64,000 nucleotides of DNA from Thermomonospora catenispora (GTDB lineage Bacteria > Actinomycetota > Actinomycetes > Streptosporangiales > Streptosporangiaceae), in NCBI RefSeq assembly GCF_006363815.1, contig NZ_RRYT01000006.1, positions 216 to 64,215 of the forward strand, in the 5' to 3' direction. The notes under the pieces were generated by a model, which did no database searches, was not told the origin of the DNA, and saw nothing but the letters and a program-made list of their open reading frames with translations. The first letter of the stretch is position 1. Every line of letters begins with the position of its first letter. A program made the position numbers and the translations under genes. Positions 1 through 8,820 of the stretch are shown here, one piece after another.

Positions 1-58
1 ACAAAGAGGGTCGCCTCACACGCACTGGCTTTTAACGCACTGTTGAGTTCTCAAGAAA
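1..58 (-). promoter_or_regulatory. rRNA operon leader (16S precursor, boxA-like region)
   Basis: Read on the minus strand this is the conserved actinobacterial rrn leader: the block TTGAGAACTCAACAGTG is followed by a G/T-rich stretch leading toward 16S rRNA, which must start just left of the window. Such leaders carry the antitermination and RNase III processing signals of the precursor. The match is from memory of the family pattern, and the 16S gene itself is not in view. Confidence 0.8.
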
Positions 59-116
59 CGGACACCCACCCCAGAACTCCACCACACCGGCAGAGCCCTG
101 CAGGGGCAACCCTTCC

Positions 117-144
117 AACTTACCTGATCTAGGACCAGCGTCAA
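117..144 (-). promoter_or_regulatory. rRNA promoter, proximal
   Basis: On the minus strand TTGACG (139-144) and TAAGTT (117-122) are separated by 16 bases, a good housekeeping-sigma promoter. It lies about 60 bases upstream of the conserved rrn leader and reads into it. Confidence 0.7.
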
Positions 145-301
145 GTTTCCTGACGGAAATCTCGTCGCGGGATCCTCGACCAGGTACCGCGCACCACGAC
201 AATCTGCAGGCTGACACCTGCTGACTCATCGGGCTCGCGGGTTCGCCCTAGGGCCGGCCGCCTTACTCGGCGTCCTGCATCCCCTTCGGGCTGGCCTTCC
301 C

Positions 302-331
302 AGCATACCGCGCCGGACCCTGTGATCCGAA
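302..331 (-). promoter_or_regulatory. rRNA promoter, middle (weak match)
   Basis: On the minus strand TTCGGA (326-331) and TATGCT (302-307) are 18 bases apart. The sequence just downstream, a GC-rich block around GGGGATGC, resembles the one downstream of the distal promoter at 403-431, so the two look like duplicated promoter units. The -35 match is poor. Confidence 0.4.
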
Positions 332-402
332 CGCTTCTTGCGGGACGGTGTCCCCGGGGCCGACCGCCTCGCGGCGTTCCGCATCCCCTCGGGGCACGGA
401 AG

Positions 403-431
403 ACTGTAGACAGCCGGAGGGAAGGCGTCAA
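403..431 (-). promoter_or_regulatory. rRNA promoter, distal
   Basis: On the minus strand TTGACG (426-431) and TACAGT (403-408) are spaced by 17 bases, close to consensus. This is the outermost of the tandem promoters feeding the leftward rRNA operon. Confidence 0.65.
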
Positions 432-1804
432 ATCGAAATCGTCGACCTCTACAGAACCGCTGGTCACAGGGCTCCCATGGCGGAACGCCACGCATCGCCG
501 GCGTCGTCCGCCGATGCGCATCGCTCCGCTCCCGGGAGCCTCAAGGCCGCTGCGGACGGAGCTCACGCGACATCGGGGCAGCGGCCTCGCATGATCGACG
601 CGCTCCTCTCCCGCGCCCGTCCAGGTCCTCGATCGAGCACGGAGCGGCAGGCCGATGGTCCCTGGGGCTCAAGCTCCGGACATCGTCCGATCACGGGCCG
701 CTCGCGGTGCGGCGTCATGCCCGGCTGCGTTCCGGAACGACGTCATATGGCAGGCCATGACACCGAAGCCGTTCAGTGAGCTCGAATCACGGTCGGCGTC
801 CAGCGCACGGCACGGCCGCAGAGGACCGACCGTCCTGCAGCAGCCGAAGCCGGGTGAGCCCGAACCCGACGATCGGAACCGACCGGCCCCCATCGGTCGA
901 AGCGGCCCACCGGTCGAGGCGCCCGGCGGGCCGCTGAAACCGCCTGTCCGGGGCCGCGCGCCCTGACCTGCGCCGGGCGTGATCTTCGCCGCCGTCCACG
1001 GCGCCTGAGCGGCTTCTCCGTCTCTTCCTCAGGGGCGTGCCGCGGAGAAGAGCCGGACGGGGGAAGGAGGGAGGCTCCCCTCGCCGAGGGGGCGGGCTCA
1101 TGTCGCACTCAGCGGAAGGCGAGGGCGGCCGGAAGTCCATGTCGGACGTCCGACGGTGCGGCCCCAAGCCCGACCGGGGAACGGCAAACCGAGATCTGCC
1201 GCGCGAGTTCGAGTGTTCCCGCAGTGCTCGCACGGGGCTCGTACGGGCTCGTACGGTGCCCGCGCGGCCGGTGTCGACCTCCGCCCCCGCCGCACCGCGC
1301 CCCTCTGACGCACACCGGCCGGTCGGTCCGGCTCACCGACGGCGCCCCTGAGCGCCGAAGAAAGACCCGACGAATGATCCTTCAAAAACACCGGCGGAGC
1401 CGGGGAAATCACGCCGATCGCATGCATCGATCCGGTCTCTTCGGTGCGCGTCCCTCATCGCCCGTCATTCGATCAGCAAGATCAAGACCGCGGCCCGCTC
1501 CGTCGGGCCCTGTCATTCCTTCCGTCCCGGCGGCGGACGGAACGGGTGATGAAATCTCGCGAACCGTCGGGATGCGGTCGGTCGTCCGCCCATCGGGCTC
1601 ATCGCGCATGACGCCCATGCGATCGCCCCAGCGGCTCCCGGGCCGCGCCATGGCGTCGCCGGGGCGATGCCCGAGGACGTTCGAGCGCAGAGCACCGGAT
1701 CGAGGCACAGGGCGCCGAAAAGTCGACCGGAACGCCGGACCGTCGAGGTGCGGGGCGCGTGCCCGACCGCGCGACGAACGGCGATCGGGTTCCCCACCGT
1801 GTCG
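432..1804. other. Long stretch without a convincing gene
   Basis: About 1.4 kb between the rrn promoters and the RlmA-type gene. Open frames exist on both strands, but their products are Arg/Pro/Ser-rich and resemble no family, as expected from GC-rich noncoding DNA. I see no tRNA or further clear promoter. It may be upstream activating DNA of the rRNA operon or decayed sequence. Confidence 0.5.
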
Positions 1805-2689
1805 TCACGACGATCTCGCGCGACGGTCCCGTGCGTCGTCACGACGAGGGTGCCGGGCGGGGCGGTAGGTCGCGAGGGAGACCGAGAGGGGGACCCGGAT
1901 CGGGGCGGGGAGCTCGGCCAGCCTGGCGTGCAGCCGGGGGGCGGAGACGTGGCGGGCGCTGGGGCCCATGGCGACGAGGGTGAGGACCTCGTCGCGATCG
2001 AGGACGGCCTCGGTCTCCACCGTCGTGGTGGCGACGTGGACGAAGTGGGCGCCCAGGGCCCGATCGAGGCGTTCGCGTTTGCGGCCGTCGACCGTGAGCA
2101 GGCCCAGTTCCGGGATGAGGCGCCCCAGGTGGCGGGAGGTCGGGGTGACCACGTGGAGGAGGCCGTCGGGGGTGAGGACGCGGCGGTACTCGGGGCCGTT
2201 GCGGGGCGCGAAGACGTTGATGATCGCATCGACGGCGGCCGTCCGGACCGGGAGGGGCCGCCACAGGTCGGCGACGACCGCTCCGATGCGCGGGTGGGCG
2301 CGGGCGGCGCGACGGATGGCGTGTTTGGAGGCGTCGACGGCGAGGCCGACCGCGCCGGGGGCCCGGTCGAGCAGGCGGGCCAGGTAGTAGCCCGTTCCGG
2401 CGCCGGCGTCGAGGATGCGCCCGGCGGGCGGCAGTGCCTCCGCCGCCTGCGCGGCGAGCGCATCCGCCAGGGGTGCGAAGTGGCCCGCGCCCAAGAACGC
2501 CTCTCGGGCGCGGATCATCTCCGGGGTGTCGGCCGTGCCCGGCCGGGCGTCACCGGTGAGCAGGTTGACGTAGCCCTGACGGGCGATGTCGAAGGCGTGC
2601 CCCGACGCGCAGCGCAGGGCCCGTTCCTCCGGCGCCAGCCCCGCCCCGCAGACGGGGCAGGCCAGCAGGTCCAGCACGTCGGTCAGCAC
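1805..2689 (-). CDS. rlmA: RlmA/TlrB-type 23S rRNA (guanine-N1)-methyltransferase
   Basis: A 294-residue SAM-dependent methyltransferase. The N-terminal zinc knuckle is CPVC (11-14) followed by C..GH near 27-31, as in the RlmA/TlrB family, which methylates G745 or G748 in 23S rRNA helix 35. The SAM-binding motif DAGAGTGYY lies near residue 95, and the ASKHAIRRAARAHP stretch is also typical of this family. The start is the GTG at 2689, just upstream of the zinc knuckle. It lies 30 bases downstream of the thioredoxin gene on the same strand, so co-transcription is likely. The rRNA operon it may act on begins about 1.4 kb downstream. Whether it targets G745 or G748, and whether it gives macrolide resistance, cannot be told here. 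Confidence 0.85.
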   Translation of the reverse strand: MLTDVLDLLACPVCGAGLAPEERALRCASGHAFDIARQGYVNLLTGDARPGTADTPEMIRAREAFLGAGHFAPLADALAAQAAEALPPAGRILDAGAGTGYYLARLLDRAPGAVGLAVDASKHAIRRAARAHPRIGAVVADLWRPLPVRTAAVDAIINVFAPRNGPEYRRVLTPDGLLHVVTPTSRHLGRLIPELGLLTVDGRKRERLDRALGAHFVHVATTTVETEAVLDRDEVLTLVAMGPSARHVSAPRLHARLAELPAPIRVPLSVSLATYRPARHPRRDDARDRRARSS

Positions 2690-2719
2690 GGGACCCCATT
2701 GTGCCGCCGGCCCGGCCGG

Positions 2720-3073
2720 TCAGGACTTCAGGCGCTCGCGGACCTCGTCCATGTCCAGGGCGCGGACCTGTTCGATGATGCTCTCCAGCATCGGGGCCGG
2801 GAGCGCACCGGGCTCGGCGTACACGATCACGCCGTCGCGAATGGCCATGAGGGTGGGGATCGAGGTGATGCCGAAGCGCTCGGCCAGTTCCGGCTCGGCG
2901 TCGGTGTCCACCTTGGCGAACACGATGTCGGGGTGCTGCTCGGAGGCCTCCTCGAAGATCGGGGCGAACCGCCGGCAGGGGGCGCACCAGGACGCCCAGA
3001 AGTCGACCAGAACGATGCCGTCGGCCTGGGCGGTGACGTCGAAATCCTTCGCGGTCAGTGTGACCGTCGCCAT
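2720..3073 (-). CDS. trxA: Thioredoxin
   Basis: A 117-residue thioredoxin, full length for the family. The redox site is WCAPC within DFWASWCAPCRRFAP, and the cis-proline loop appears as SIPTLM. It reduces protein disulfides in the cytoplasm, normally recharged by thioredoxin reductase, which is not in the window. An ATG 36 bases further upstream is in frame, but GGAAGG sits 8 bases before the ATG at 3073, and the predicted divergent promoter places the transcript start near the upstream ATG, so the shorter start is chosen. The upstream region carries a SigR-type promoter motif, which fits a thiol-stress gene. RlmA follows 30 bases downstream. Confidence 0.92.
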   Translation of the reverse strand: MATVTLTAKDFDVTAQADGIVLVDFWASWCAPCRRFAPIFEEASEQHPDIVFAKVDTDAEPELAERFGITSIPTLMAIRDGVIVYAEPGALPAPMLESIIEQVRALDMDEVRERLKS

Positions 3074-3110
3074 GTCGCTGCCTTCCTCGATACGGGTATC
3101 AGTCAGCACA

Positions 3111-3168
3111 AGCCGCGCGGTGGCCTGCGGTATTCCCGCTCGGGAATCACAGAGCCGTAATTAGCGTT
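3111..3168. promoter_or_regulatory. Back-to-back SigR-like promoters sharing a palindromic -35
   Basis: A perfect palindrome, ATTCCCGCTCGGGAAT (3132-3147), supplies a GGGAAT -35 element on each strand. Rightward, GGGAAT (3142-3147) is followed after exactly 18 bases by GTT (3166-3168), the consensus of the actinobacterial thiol-stress sigma factor SigR. Leftward, GGGAAT (3132-3137) is followed after 18 bases by GCT (3111-3113), one mismatch from GTT. The flanking genes, a thioredoxin and a group-2 sigma factor, are the kinds of gene SigR controls in Streptomyces (trx genes and hrdD). The motif is seen directly; the regulator is inferred. Confidence 0.7.
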
Positions 3169-3203
3169 GAATGAGCAGGGAGTTCGACCGGAGAAGGGTC
3201 AGG

Positions 3204-4256
3204 ATGGCTGAAACCCGCACCAAGGGCGAGAGTGTCGAGGCGCAGGACAAGGATCTGGTCGGTGCGTACCTCGACAGGATCGGCCGTACTCACCTGCTCG
3301 ACGCGCAGGAGGAGGTCGACCTGGCGAAGGCCATCGAGGGGGGCCTGTACGCCGAGCGGCTGCTGGAGGAGAACCGGATCCCGCCCGGGGTGAGCCGGGC
3401 GGAGCTGGAGGAGCTCGTGGCCGACGGGCTGCGCGCCAAACAGCGTTTCGTCGAGGCGAACCTCCGGCTGGTCGTGTCGATCGCGCGCAAGTACCCCACG
3501 GACGCCCTGCCGCTGATCGATCTCATCCAGGAGGGGAACCTGGGGCTGATGCGGGCGGTGGAGAAGTTCGACTACCGGCGCGGCTTCAAGTTCTCCACTT
3601 ACGCCACCTGGTGGATCCGCCAGGCCATCGGGCGCGGGCTCAGCCACACCGCCCGGACCATCCGGCTCCCGGTGCACGTGGAGGAGGAGCTGTCGCGGCT
3701 GCGGAGGGCCGAGCGGCAGCTGGGCCGTGAGCTGGGGCGGGAGCCGACCCGTGAGGAGCTGGCGCAGGCGCTGGGCGCCGAGCCCGAGCACGTGGACGAG
3801 CTGATGCGGTGGCGGCGGGATCCGGCGAGCCTGGACGCCGCGGTGGACGACGACGGCGAGACCCCGATGGGCGACCTGCTGGAGGACCCCGAGGGCGTCA
3901 GCCCGGAGGCCGAGGTGCTGGCGCTGGACGACATCGCGGGCCTGGGCAGGCTGCTGGAGCGGCTGCCGGAGCGCGAGTCGGCGATCCTGCGGGCGCGGTT
4001 CGGCATGGAGGACGGGCAGCCGCTCTCATACGCGCAGATCGGGGCGCGGTACGGGCTGAGCCACAACCGGGTGCGGCAGATCACCGACCGGTCGCTGCGG
4101 CGGCTGCGTCAGCTGGCGGCCGAGTCCGACCGGGTCGAGCACGTGACCGGGCACCGGGCGCGGTCCTCGTCTCCGTCGCAGCCCAAGCCGCTGGGCCATG
4201 GGCCGCACAGGCCGCGCCGCAAGCTGTCCCCGCCCGTTCCCACCAAGGCCGCCTAG
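3204..4256 (+). CDS. Group-2 RNA polymerase sigma factor (HrdD-like)
   Basis: A 350-residue sigma-70 family protein. Region 2 is intact: NLRLVVSIARKY, then DLIQEGNLGLMRAVEKFD and FSTYATWWIRQAI. Region 3 and region 4 follow, with the helix-turn-helix YAQIGARYGLSHNRVRQI and a final RSLRRLRQLA. It lacks the long acidic N-terminus of a principal sigma factor, which makes it group 2. An upstream in-frame ATG at 3171 falls at the predicted transcript start, so the ATG at 3204 with GAGAAGGG before it is preferred. The SigR-like promoter and the divergent thioredoxin argue for an HrdD-type role in stress transcription; this assignment is inference. Confidence 0.9.
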   Translation: MAETRTKGESVEAQDKDLVGAYLDRIGRTHLLDAQEEVDLAKAIEGGLYAERLLEENRIPPGVSRAELEELVADGLRAKQRFVEANLRLVVSIARKYPTDALPLIDLIQEGNLGLMRAVEKFDYRRGFKFSTYATWWIRQAIGRGLSHTARTIRLPVHVEEELSRLRRAERQLGRELGREPTREELAQALGAEPEHVDELMRWRRDPASLDAAVDDDGETPMGDLLEDPEGVSPEAEVLALDDIAGLGRLLERLPERESAILRARFGMEDGQPLSYAQIGARYGLSHNRVRQITDRSLRRLRQLAAESDRVEHVTGHRARSSSPSQPKPLGHGPHRPRRKLSPPVPTKAA

Positions 4257-4319
4257 GGCCGCCGCGATACCGCCGGGGGCGTGATGTCGCGGCCGGACCG
4301 GTGACCTAGCCTTGGGGTC

Positions 4320-5669
4320 GTGGATACCACGACCGCCGCAGGGGAGCTCGACGCCTGGCGCGACCTCCCCGCCGCACAGCAGCCGGAATGGGACGACCCG
4401 GACGAGGTCCGGGCGGTGGCCGAGGAACTGTCGAAAGCCCCGCCGCTGGTGTTCGCCGGCGAGTGCGACCAGCTCAAGGACAGGCTCGCCGACGTGGTCC
4501 GCGGCGAGGCGTTCGTGCTGCAGGGCGGCGACTGCGCCGAGACGTTCGCCGGTTCGACCGCGGACGCGGTGCGCAACAAGCTCAAGACGCTGCTGCAGAT
4601 GGCGGTGGTGCTCACCTATGCCGGCAGCGTCCCGGTGGTGAAGATCGGGCGGATGGCGGGGCAGTTCGCCAAGCCGCGGTCCAAACCCACCGAGACCCGC
4701 GACGGAGTGACGCTGCCGGCGTATCGGGGCGACGCGGTGAACGGGATCGAGTTCACCCCGGAGGCGCGGCGCAGCGATCCGCGGCGGCTGCTGCAGGCCT
4801 ATCACTGTTCGGCGGTGACGCTGAACCTGTGCCGGGCGTTCACCAAGGGCGGGTACGCGGACCTGCGGCAGGTTCACGCGTGGAACCAGGACTTCGTGGC
4901 GGCCAGCCCGGCCGGACAGCGGTACGAGCGGCTGGCCGGGGAGATCGACCGGGCGCTGGCGTTCATGAAGGCCTGCGGGGCCGACCCGGAGGAGTTCCAC
5001 GGGGTGGAGTTCTACTCCAGCCACGAGGCGCTGCTGCTGGAGTACGAGCGGGCGCTGACCCGGATCGACTCGCGCAGCGGGCTGCCGTACGACGTGTCGG
5101 CGCATTTCGTGTGGATCGGCGAGCGGACCCGGCAGCTGGACGGGGCGCATGTGGAGTTCGCCAGCCGGATCCGCAACCCGATCGGGGTGAAGCTGGGGCC
5201 GACCACCACGCCCGATGACGCGCTGGCGCTGATCGAGCGGCTGAACCCGGAGGGGGAGCCGGGCCGGCTGACGTTCATCACCCGGATGGGGGCGGGCCGG
5301 ATCCGCGAGGTGCTGCCGCCGCTGGTGGAGAAGGTGACGCAGAGCGGGGCGCCGGTGGCGTGGATCTGCGATCCGATGCACGGCAACACCTTCGAGGCGC
5401 CCAGCGGGCACAAGACCCGCCGGTTCGACGACGTGCTGGACGAGGTGGCGGGGTTCTTCGAGGTGCATCGGTCGCTGGGCACCCACCCGGGCGGCATCCA
5501 CATCGAGTTCACCGGCGACGATGTGACCGAGTGCGTGGGCGGCGGGGCCGCGATCGTGGAGGACGACCTGCACCAGCGGTACGAGACGGCCTGCGACCCG
5601 CGGCTGAACCGCAGTCAGTCGCTGGATCTGGCGTTCATGGTCGCGGAGATGTACCGCGACGTTCACTGA
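4320..5669 (+). CDS. Class II 3-deoxy-D-arabino-heptulosonate 7-phosphate (DAHP) synthase
   Basis: A 449-residue enzyme that condenses phosphoenolpyruvate and erythrose 4-phosphate, the first step of the shikimate pathway. Class II signatures are present: QGGDCAETF near residue 68, GRMAGQFAKPRS, the substrate-binding NPIGVKLGPTT, and the metal-site HGNTF, GGIHIEFTGDDVTEC segments near the C-terminus. Length matches the plant/actinobacterial class II family. The start is GTG at 4320, preceded by TAGCCT and only a few bases, so it is probably a leaderless message. It stands alone, with the sigma gene 63 bases upstream and no other aro gene nearby. Confidence 0.95.
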   Translation: MDTTTAAGELDAWRDLPAAQQPEWDDPDEVRAVAEELSKAPPLVFAGECDQLKDRLADVVRGEAFVLQGGDCAETFAGSTADAVRNKLKTLLQMAVVLTYAGSVPVVKIGRMAGQFAKPRSKPTETRDGVTLPAYRGDAVNGIEFTPEARRSDPRRLLQAYHCSAVTLNLCRAFTKGGYADLRQVHAWNQDFVAASPAGQRYERLAGEIDRALAFMKACGADPEEFHGVEFYSSHEALLLEYERALTRIDSRSGLPYDVSAHFVWIGERTRQLDGAHVEFASRIRNPIGVKLGPTTTPDDALALIERLNPEGEPGRLTFITRMGAGRIREVLPPLVEKVTQSGAPVAWICDPMHGNTFEAPSGHKTRRFDDVLDEVAGFFEVHRSLGTHPGGIHIEFTGDDVTECVGGGAAIVEDDLHQRYETACDPRLNRSQSLDLAFMVAEMYRDVH

Positions 5670-5805
5670 GACGCGCGCCGAGCGGCTCGCCGATACGGCG
5701 GGGCGGGCCCCGGGGCGCGGACGCCGCCCGCTCCGGGTCCGTCCCGTTCCGGGTCCGCCGTCTCCCGCCGGAGCGGACGTCCGGCGGCGGCCGCGGCCTG
5801 GACGG

Positions 5806-6174
5806 TCAGGTGGCGACCTCGGCCCAGACGACCTTGCCGCCGGTGACGGGGACGGCGCCCCAGGAGGTGGCGAAGCGGTCGACGATGAACAGGCCGCGGT
5901 GGCCCTCGTCGAGGGGGGCGGGCACCGTCATCTTCGGCATGGCGGGGGCGCGGTCGCGGACTTCGACGCGGACGGCGTCGGGGCGGCGCAGCAGCCGCAG
6001 TTCCAGCACGGTGCCGGCGTGCCGGACGGCGTTGGCGACGAGTTCGGCGACGATCGCGGTGACCTGTTCTTCACGCTCCAGCAGGGACCAGGTCCGCATG
6101 GTGCGGGCGGCGAGCCGACGGGCCAGCTCCACCGCCTCGCTCTGCGGGGCGGCGCGGAGGGTCGTCTCGGGCAT
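5806..6174 (-). CDS. RsbW-like anti-sigma ATP-binding protein
   Basis: A 122-residue HATPase_c_2 domain protein related to the anti-sigma kinases RsbW and SpoIIAB. The N-box is EQVTAIVAELVANAVRHAG, and the G-boxes appear as DEGHRGLFIVDRFATSWG. Members bind a sigma factor or phosphorylate a STAS-domain antagonist. The start ATG at 6174 follows GAAGGG and lies 4 bases after the stop of the STAS gene, so the two are translationally linked. Together with the PP2C phosphatase upstream it forms a partner-switching operon. Many actinomycete paralogues have lost kinase activity; I cannot tell for this one. Confidence 0.85.
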   Translation of the reverse strand: MPETTLRAAPQSEAVELARRLAARTMRTWSLLEREEQVTAIVAELVANAVRHAGTVLELRLLRRPDAVRVEVRDRAPAMPKMTVPAPLDEGHRGLFIVDRFATSWGAVPVTGGKVVWAEVAT

Positions 6175-6178
6175 CGGC

Positions 6179-6505
6179 TCACCCTTCGCGGGGAGCACCG
6201 ATGAGGAACCGATCGAGCCCGGTGGTGTGCAGAACGTTCTCGACTCTGCCATAGGCGCCGGTCACGGAGAAGGAGGCGTTGCGGTCGCGGGCGTTCTTGT
6301 AGGCGCGGACGAGCACGTTGAGACCGGAGGAGTCGCAGAAGTCGACCGCGGTCAGGTCGACGACGATCTCCTTGTGGCCCGCCTCCGCCAGCGCCTCGAG
6401 CCGCTGCCGCAGCTCGTCGGAGGAGTGCAGGTCGATGGAGCCGCGCGCCGTCACGACCACGCGGTCACCTTGTCGCGTCGTATGCAAAGCGAGACCCATC
6501 GCCAC
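6179..6505 (-). CDS. STAS-domain anti-sigma factor antagonist
   Basis: A 108-residue single STAS domain of RsbV/SpoIIAA type. The conserved phospho-acceptor segment is VDFCDSSGLNVLV, with the serine pair near residue 60; phosphorylation there normally blocks binding to the RsbW-like partner. The start is GTG at 6505, with an ATG two codons later also possible. It lies between the phosphatase gene (63 bases upstream) and the kinase-like gene (4 bases downstream), which gives the full kinase, antagonist and phosphatase set of a partner switch. Confidence 0.88.
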   Translation of the reverse strand: MAMGLALHTTRQGDRVVVTARGSIDLHSSDELRQRLEALAEAGHKEIVVDLTAVDFCDSSGLNVLVRAYKNARDRNASFSVTGAYGRVENVLHTTGLDRFLIGAPREG

Positions 6506-6568
6506 TCACGATAGAACATCGCGTGACCTCGAACACGCCGGTCGGCCGATCGGGGCAGCCCGCTCCGG

Positions 6569-8698
6569 TCACGATGCGCGCAGCACGATCAACGCGACGT
6601 CGTCGTTGGAGGGCTCGGGCCCGAAGTCGCGGACCGCGCGTTGGATCCGGGCCGCGACCGCCCCGGCGGACAGGCCGCGGCAGCCGGACAGCAGGTTCTC
6701 CAGGCCGCGGCCGTCGCCCAGCAGCCGGTCGCCGGAACGGCGTTCGGTCACCCCGTCGGTGACGCACAGCATCACCTGGCCGCGTCGCAGCTCCATGGTC
6801 TGCGCGGTGAACTCGACGTCGTCGAACGCCCCCAGCAGCGGCTGGGCCTCGGCGGCCTCGTGCACGCCGCCGTCGGGGTCCAGCACCAGCGGCAACGGGT
6901 GCCCGGCGCTGACCAGGTCGATGCGGACCCCGTCGCGGCCGGGGCGGCGGGTGATCTCGCCGTGCAGCAGGGTGAGCAGCCGGGCGCGCGGCCCCTCGGC
7001 CAGGATCAGCCGGTTGAGCCGGGCCAGCACGTCGGGCACCGGCATGTCCTCGGCCGCCAGGATGCGCAGCGCGTGCCGGGCCAGCCCGGTGACGGCCGCC
7101 GCCTCCGGACCGGTGCCGCACACGTCGCCGATGGCGAACCGCCATCGGGCGGCGGGAACGGCGCCGGTCGGGTCGGCGCCGCATTCGAACACGTCGTAGA
7201 AGTCGCCGCCGACCTCGCTGCCCTCCCCCGCCGGCTGGTAGACCACCTCGACCTCCAGGCCGGGGATCTTGGGGATGCCCGGCGGCAGCAGGCTGCGCTG
7301 CAGAGCGCGGCTGGTGGCGGTCTGCGCGGTGTAGAGACGGGCGTTGTCGATGGCCAGCGCGGCCCGCCGGGACAGCTCCTCGGCCAGGTCGATGGCGCTC
7401 TGCGGGAAGCGGTCCCCGGCGGGCCGGCCGATGACCAGGACGCCCATCCGGCGGCCGCGGGCGATGAGCGGGAACGCATAGGCCAGGTCGTCGGCGGTGG
7501 ACCCGGCCGCGGCGCGGGCGTCCCCGGGCGCGGCGGTGTGGCCGTTCCAGGCGCCGGAGGAGTCCAGCGGGGGCTGGGGCGCGGCGGTGAGCAGCTCGCG
7601 CAGGCCGTCCGCACGGGTCTCGTCGGCGTGCCAGACGTAGGCGGGGCGGGCGGTCTTGGTCTCGTCGACGGTGTAGACGGCGCACCAGGTGGCCAGCCGG
7701 GGCACGACCAGCTGAGCGACCAGGGCCATGGTGCGCTCCTGGTCGAGGGTGCCGGCCAGCAGGTCGCTGGCCTCGGCGACGAAGCTGAGCCAGCCGCGCC
7801 AGGAGCGTTCCAGCTCGCTGATGCGGGCGCGTTCCATGGACAGCGCCATCTCCTCGGCGATGCGGCCGAGCCGCTTGCCGACGGCCTCGTCGAACCGGCC
7901 CCGTTCGCCGGCGACGGCCACCAGCACGCCGGTCAGCCGCCCCTGCACCTGGAGCGGGGCGGCGACCAGGGAACGGGCCGCCAGGGCGGCGGCGACCGGG
8001 TCGGTGGGGTCGTCGGTCGTCCAGGGGGCGCCGACCCGGGCGTGCGGGCCGAGGCTGGCGACGGTGAGCCGGGCGAGGGGCGGGTCGGGGATCCGCCCGG
8101 TGGAGGCGCCGAGCACCAGGTCGCCTCCGCGGTCGGTGAGCAGCACCGCCACGCCGTCGGCCGAGAGCATGTCGCGGACCGTCTCGACCGCGCCGTCCAG
8201 GGACTCCTCCCCCGGCCGCAGGTCCAGCACCCGATCGGAGGGCAGGGAGAGGCCGGCGGTGTCGTCGATCGCCAGGGAGGGGACGCTGAGGGCGGGGGCG
8301 GCGGGGCGTTCGCCGGTCCGGGCGCCGGGCCTGTCCAGCCGGAACCACACGCCCTTGGTCAGGCCGTTGTAGGTGATGCCCCAGGAGGAGGCCAGCCGGT
8401 CGACGGAGGGGAGCCCGCGTCCGCTGGTGGCCTCGATCTCCGGCATGGCGATGTGCCGGGCGGGGTGCCGGTCCAGCACCTCGATCCGCACTCCGCCGTC
8501 CTCCAGCGTGCAGCGGACCTCGAACTCGGTGCCGGCGTAGGTGACGGCGTTGGTGGCCAGTTCGCTGGTGGCCAGCAGCGCGTCGTCGGCGACCTGTGTC
8601 AGGTCCCACTCGTTCAGGGTCCGACGCACGAAGCGCCGCGCGGCCGCCACCGACGTGGCCGCCGGCGGGAATGTGGCCGACGTCGACCGTCGTTCCAC
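6569..8698 (-). CDS. Multidomain PP2C (SpoIIE/RsbU-type) phosphatase with HATPase and GAF domains
   Basis: About 709 residues. In order: an N-terminal HATPase_c_2 domain (DALLATSELATNAVTYAG, then SGRGLPSVDRLASSWG), a first GAF-like domain, a second GAF-like domain ending in ELSRRAALAIDNARLY, and a C-terminal PP2C-type serine phosphatase with metal-binding motifs GGDFYDVFE, GDVCGTG, TDGVTERRSGD and SNDDVALIVLR. It probably dephosphorylates the downstream STAS protein in response to signals sensed by the GAF domains. The start chosen is the GTG at 8698 behind GGGGGGAG; an in-frame start at 8767 would add 23 residues. It is divergent from the HAMP-array kinase. Confidence 0.88.
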   Translation of the reverse strand: MERRSTSATFPPAATSVAAARRFVRRTLNEWDLTQVADDALLATSELATNAVTYAGTEFEVRCTLEDGGVRIEVLDRHPARHIAMPEIEATSGRGLPSVDRLASSWGITYNGLTKGVWFRLDRPGARTGERPAAPALSVPSLAIDDTAGLSLPSDRVLDLRPGEESLDGAVETVRDMLSADGVAVLLTDRGGDLVLGASTGRIPDPPLARLTVASLGPHARVGAPWTTDDPTDPVAAALAARSLVAAPLQVQGRLTGVLVAVAGERGRFDEAVGKRLGRIAEEMALSMERARISELERSWRGWLSFVAEASDLLAGTLDQERTMALVAQLVVPRLATWCAVYTVDETKTARPAYVWHADETRADGLRELLTAAPQPPLDSSGAWNGHTAAPGDARAAAGSTADDLAYAFPLIARGRRMGVLVIGRPAGDRFPQSAIDLAEELSRRAALAIDNARLYTAQTATSRALQRSLLPPGIPKIPGLEVEVVYQPAGEGSEVGGDFYDVFECGADPTGAVPAARWRFAIGDVCGTGPEAAAVTGLARHALRILAAEDMPVPDVLARLNRLILAEGPRARLLTLLHGEITRRPGRDGVRIDLVSAGHPLPLVLDPDGGVHEAAEAQPLLGAFDDVEFTAQTMELRRGQVMLCVTDGVTERRSGDRLLGDGRGLENLLSGCRGLSAGAVAARIQRAVRDFGPEPSNDDVALIVLRAS

Positions 8699-8820
8699 GC
8701 GCTCCCCCCGGGTGAAGAGGTGATACCGATCCCGGTCATCGTGACAGACTGCAAATGTACGGCCCAACGGGTGTGTCCGCAGATCCCGGACCGGTGAACC
8801 GGGCCAGGAGGATAAAGACT

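Noticed and set aside
1667-3160. 497-residue plus-strand open frame
   Set aside because: It is the antisense shadow of the RlmA and thioredoxin genes; its product is Gly/Arg-rich without family features.
3171-3203. Upstream ATG start for the sigma factor
   Set aside because: It coincides with the predicted transcript start of the SigR-like promoter; the ATG at 3204 has a ribosome-binding site.
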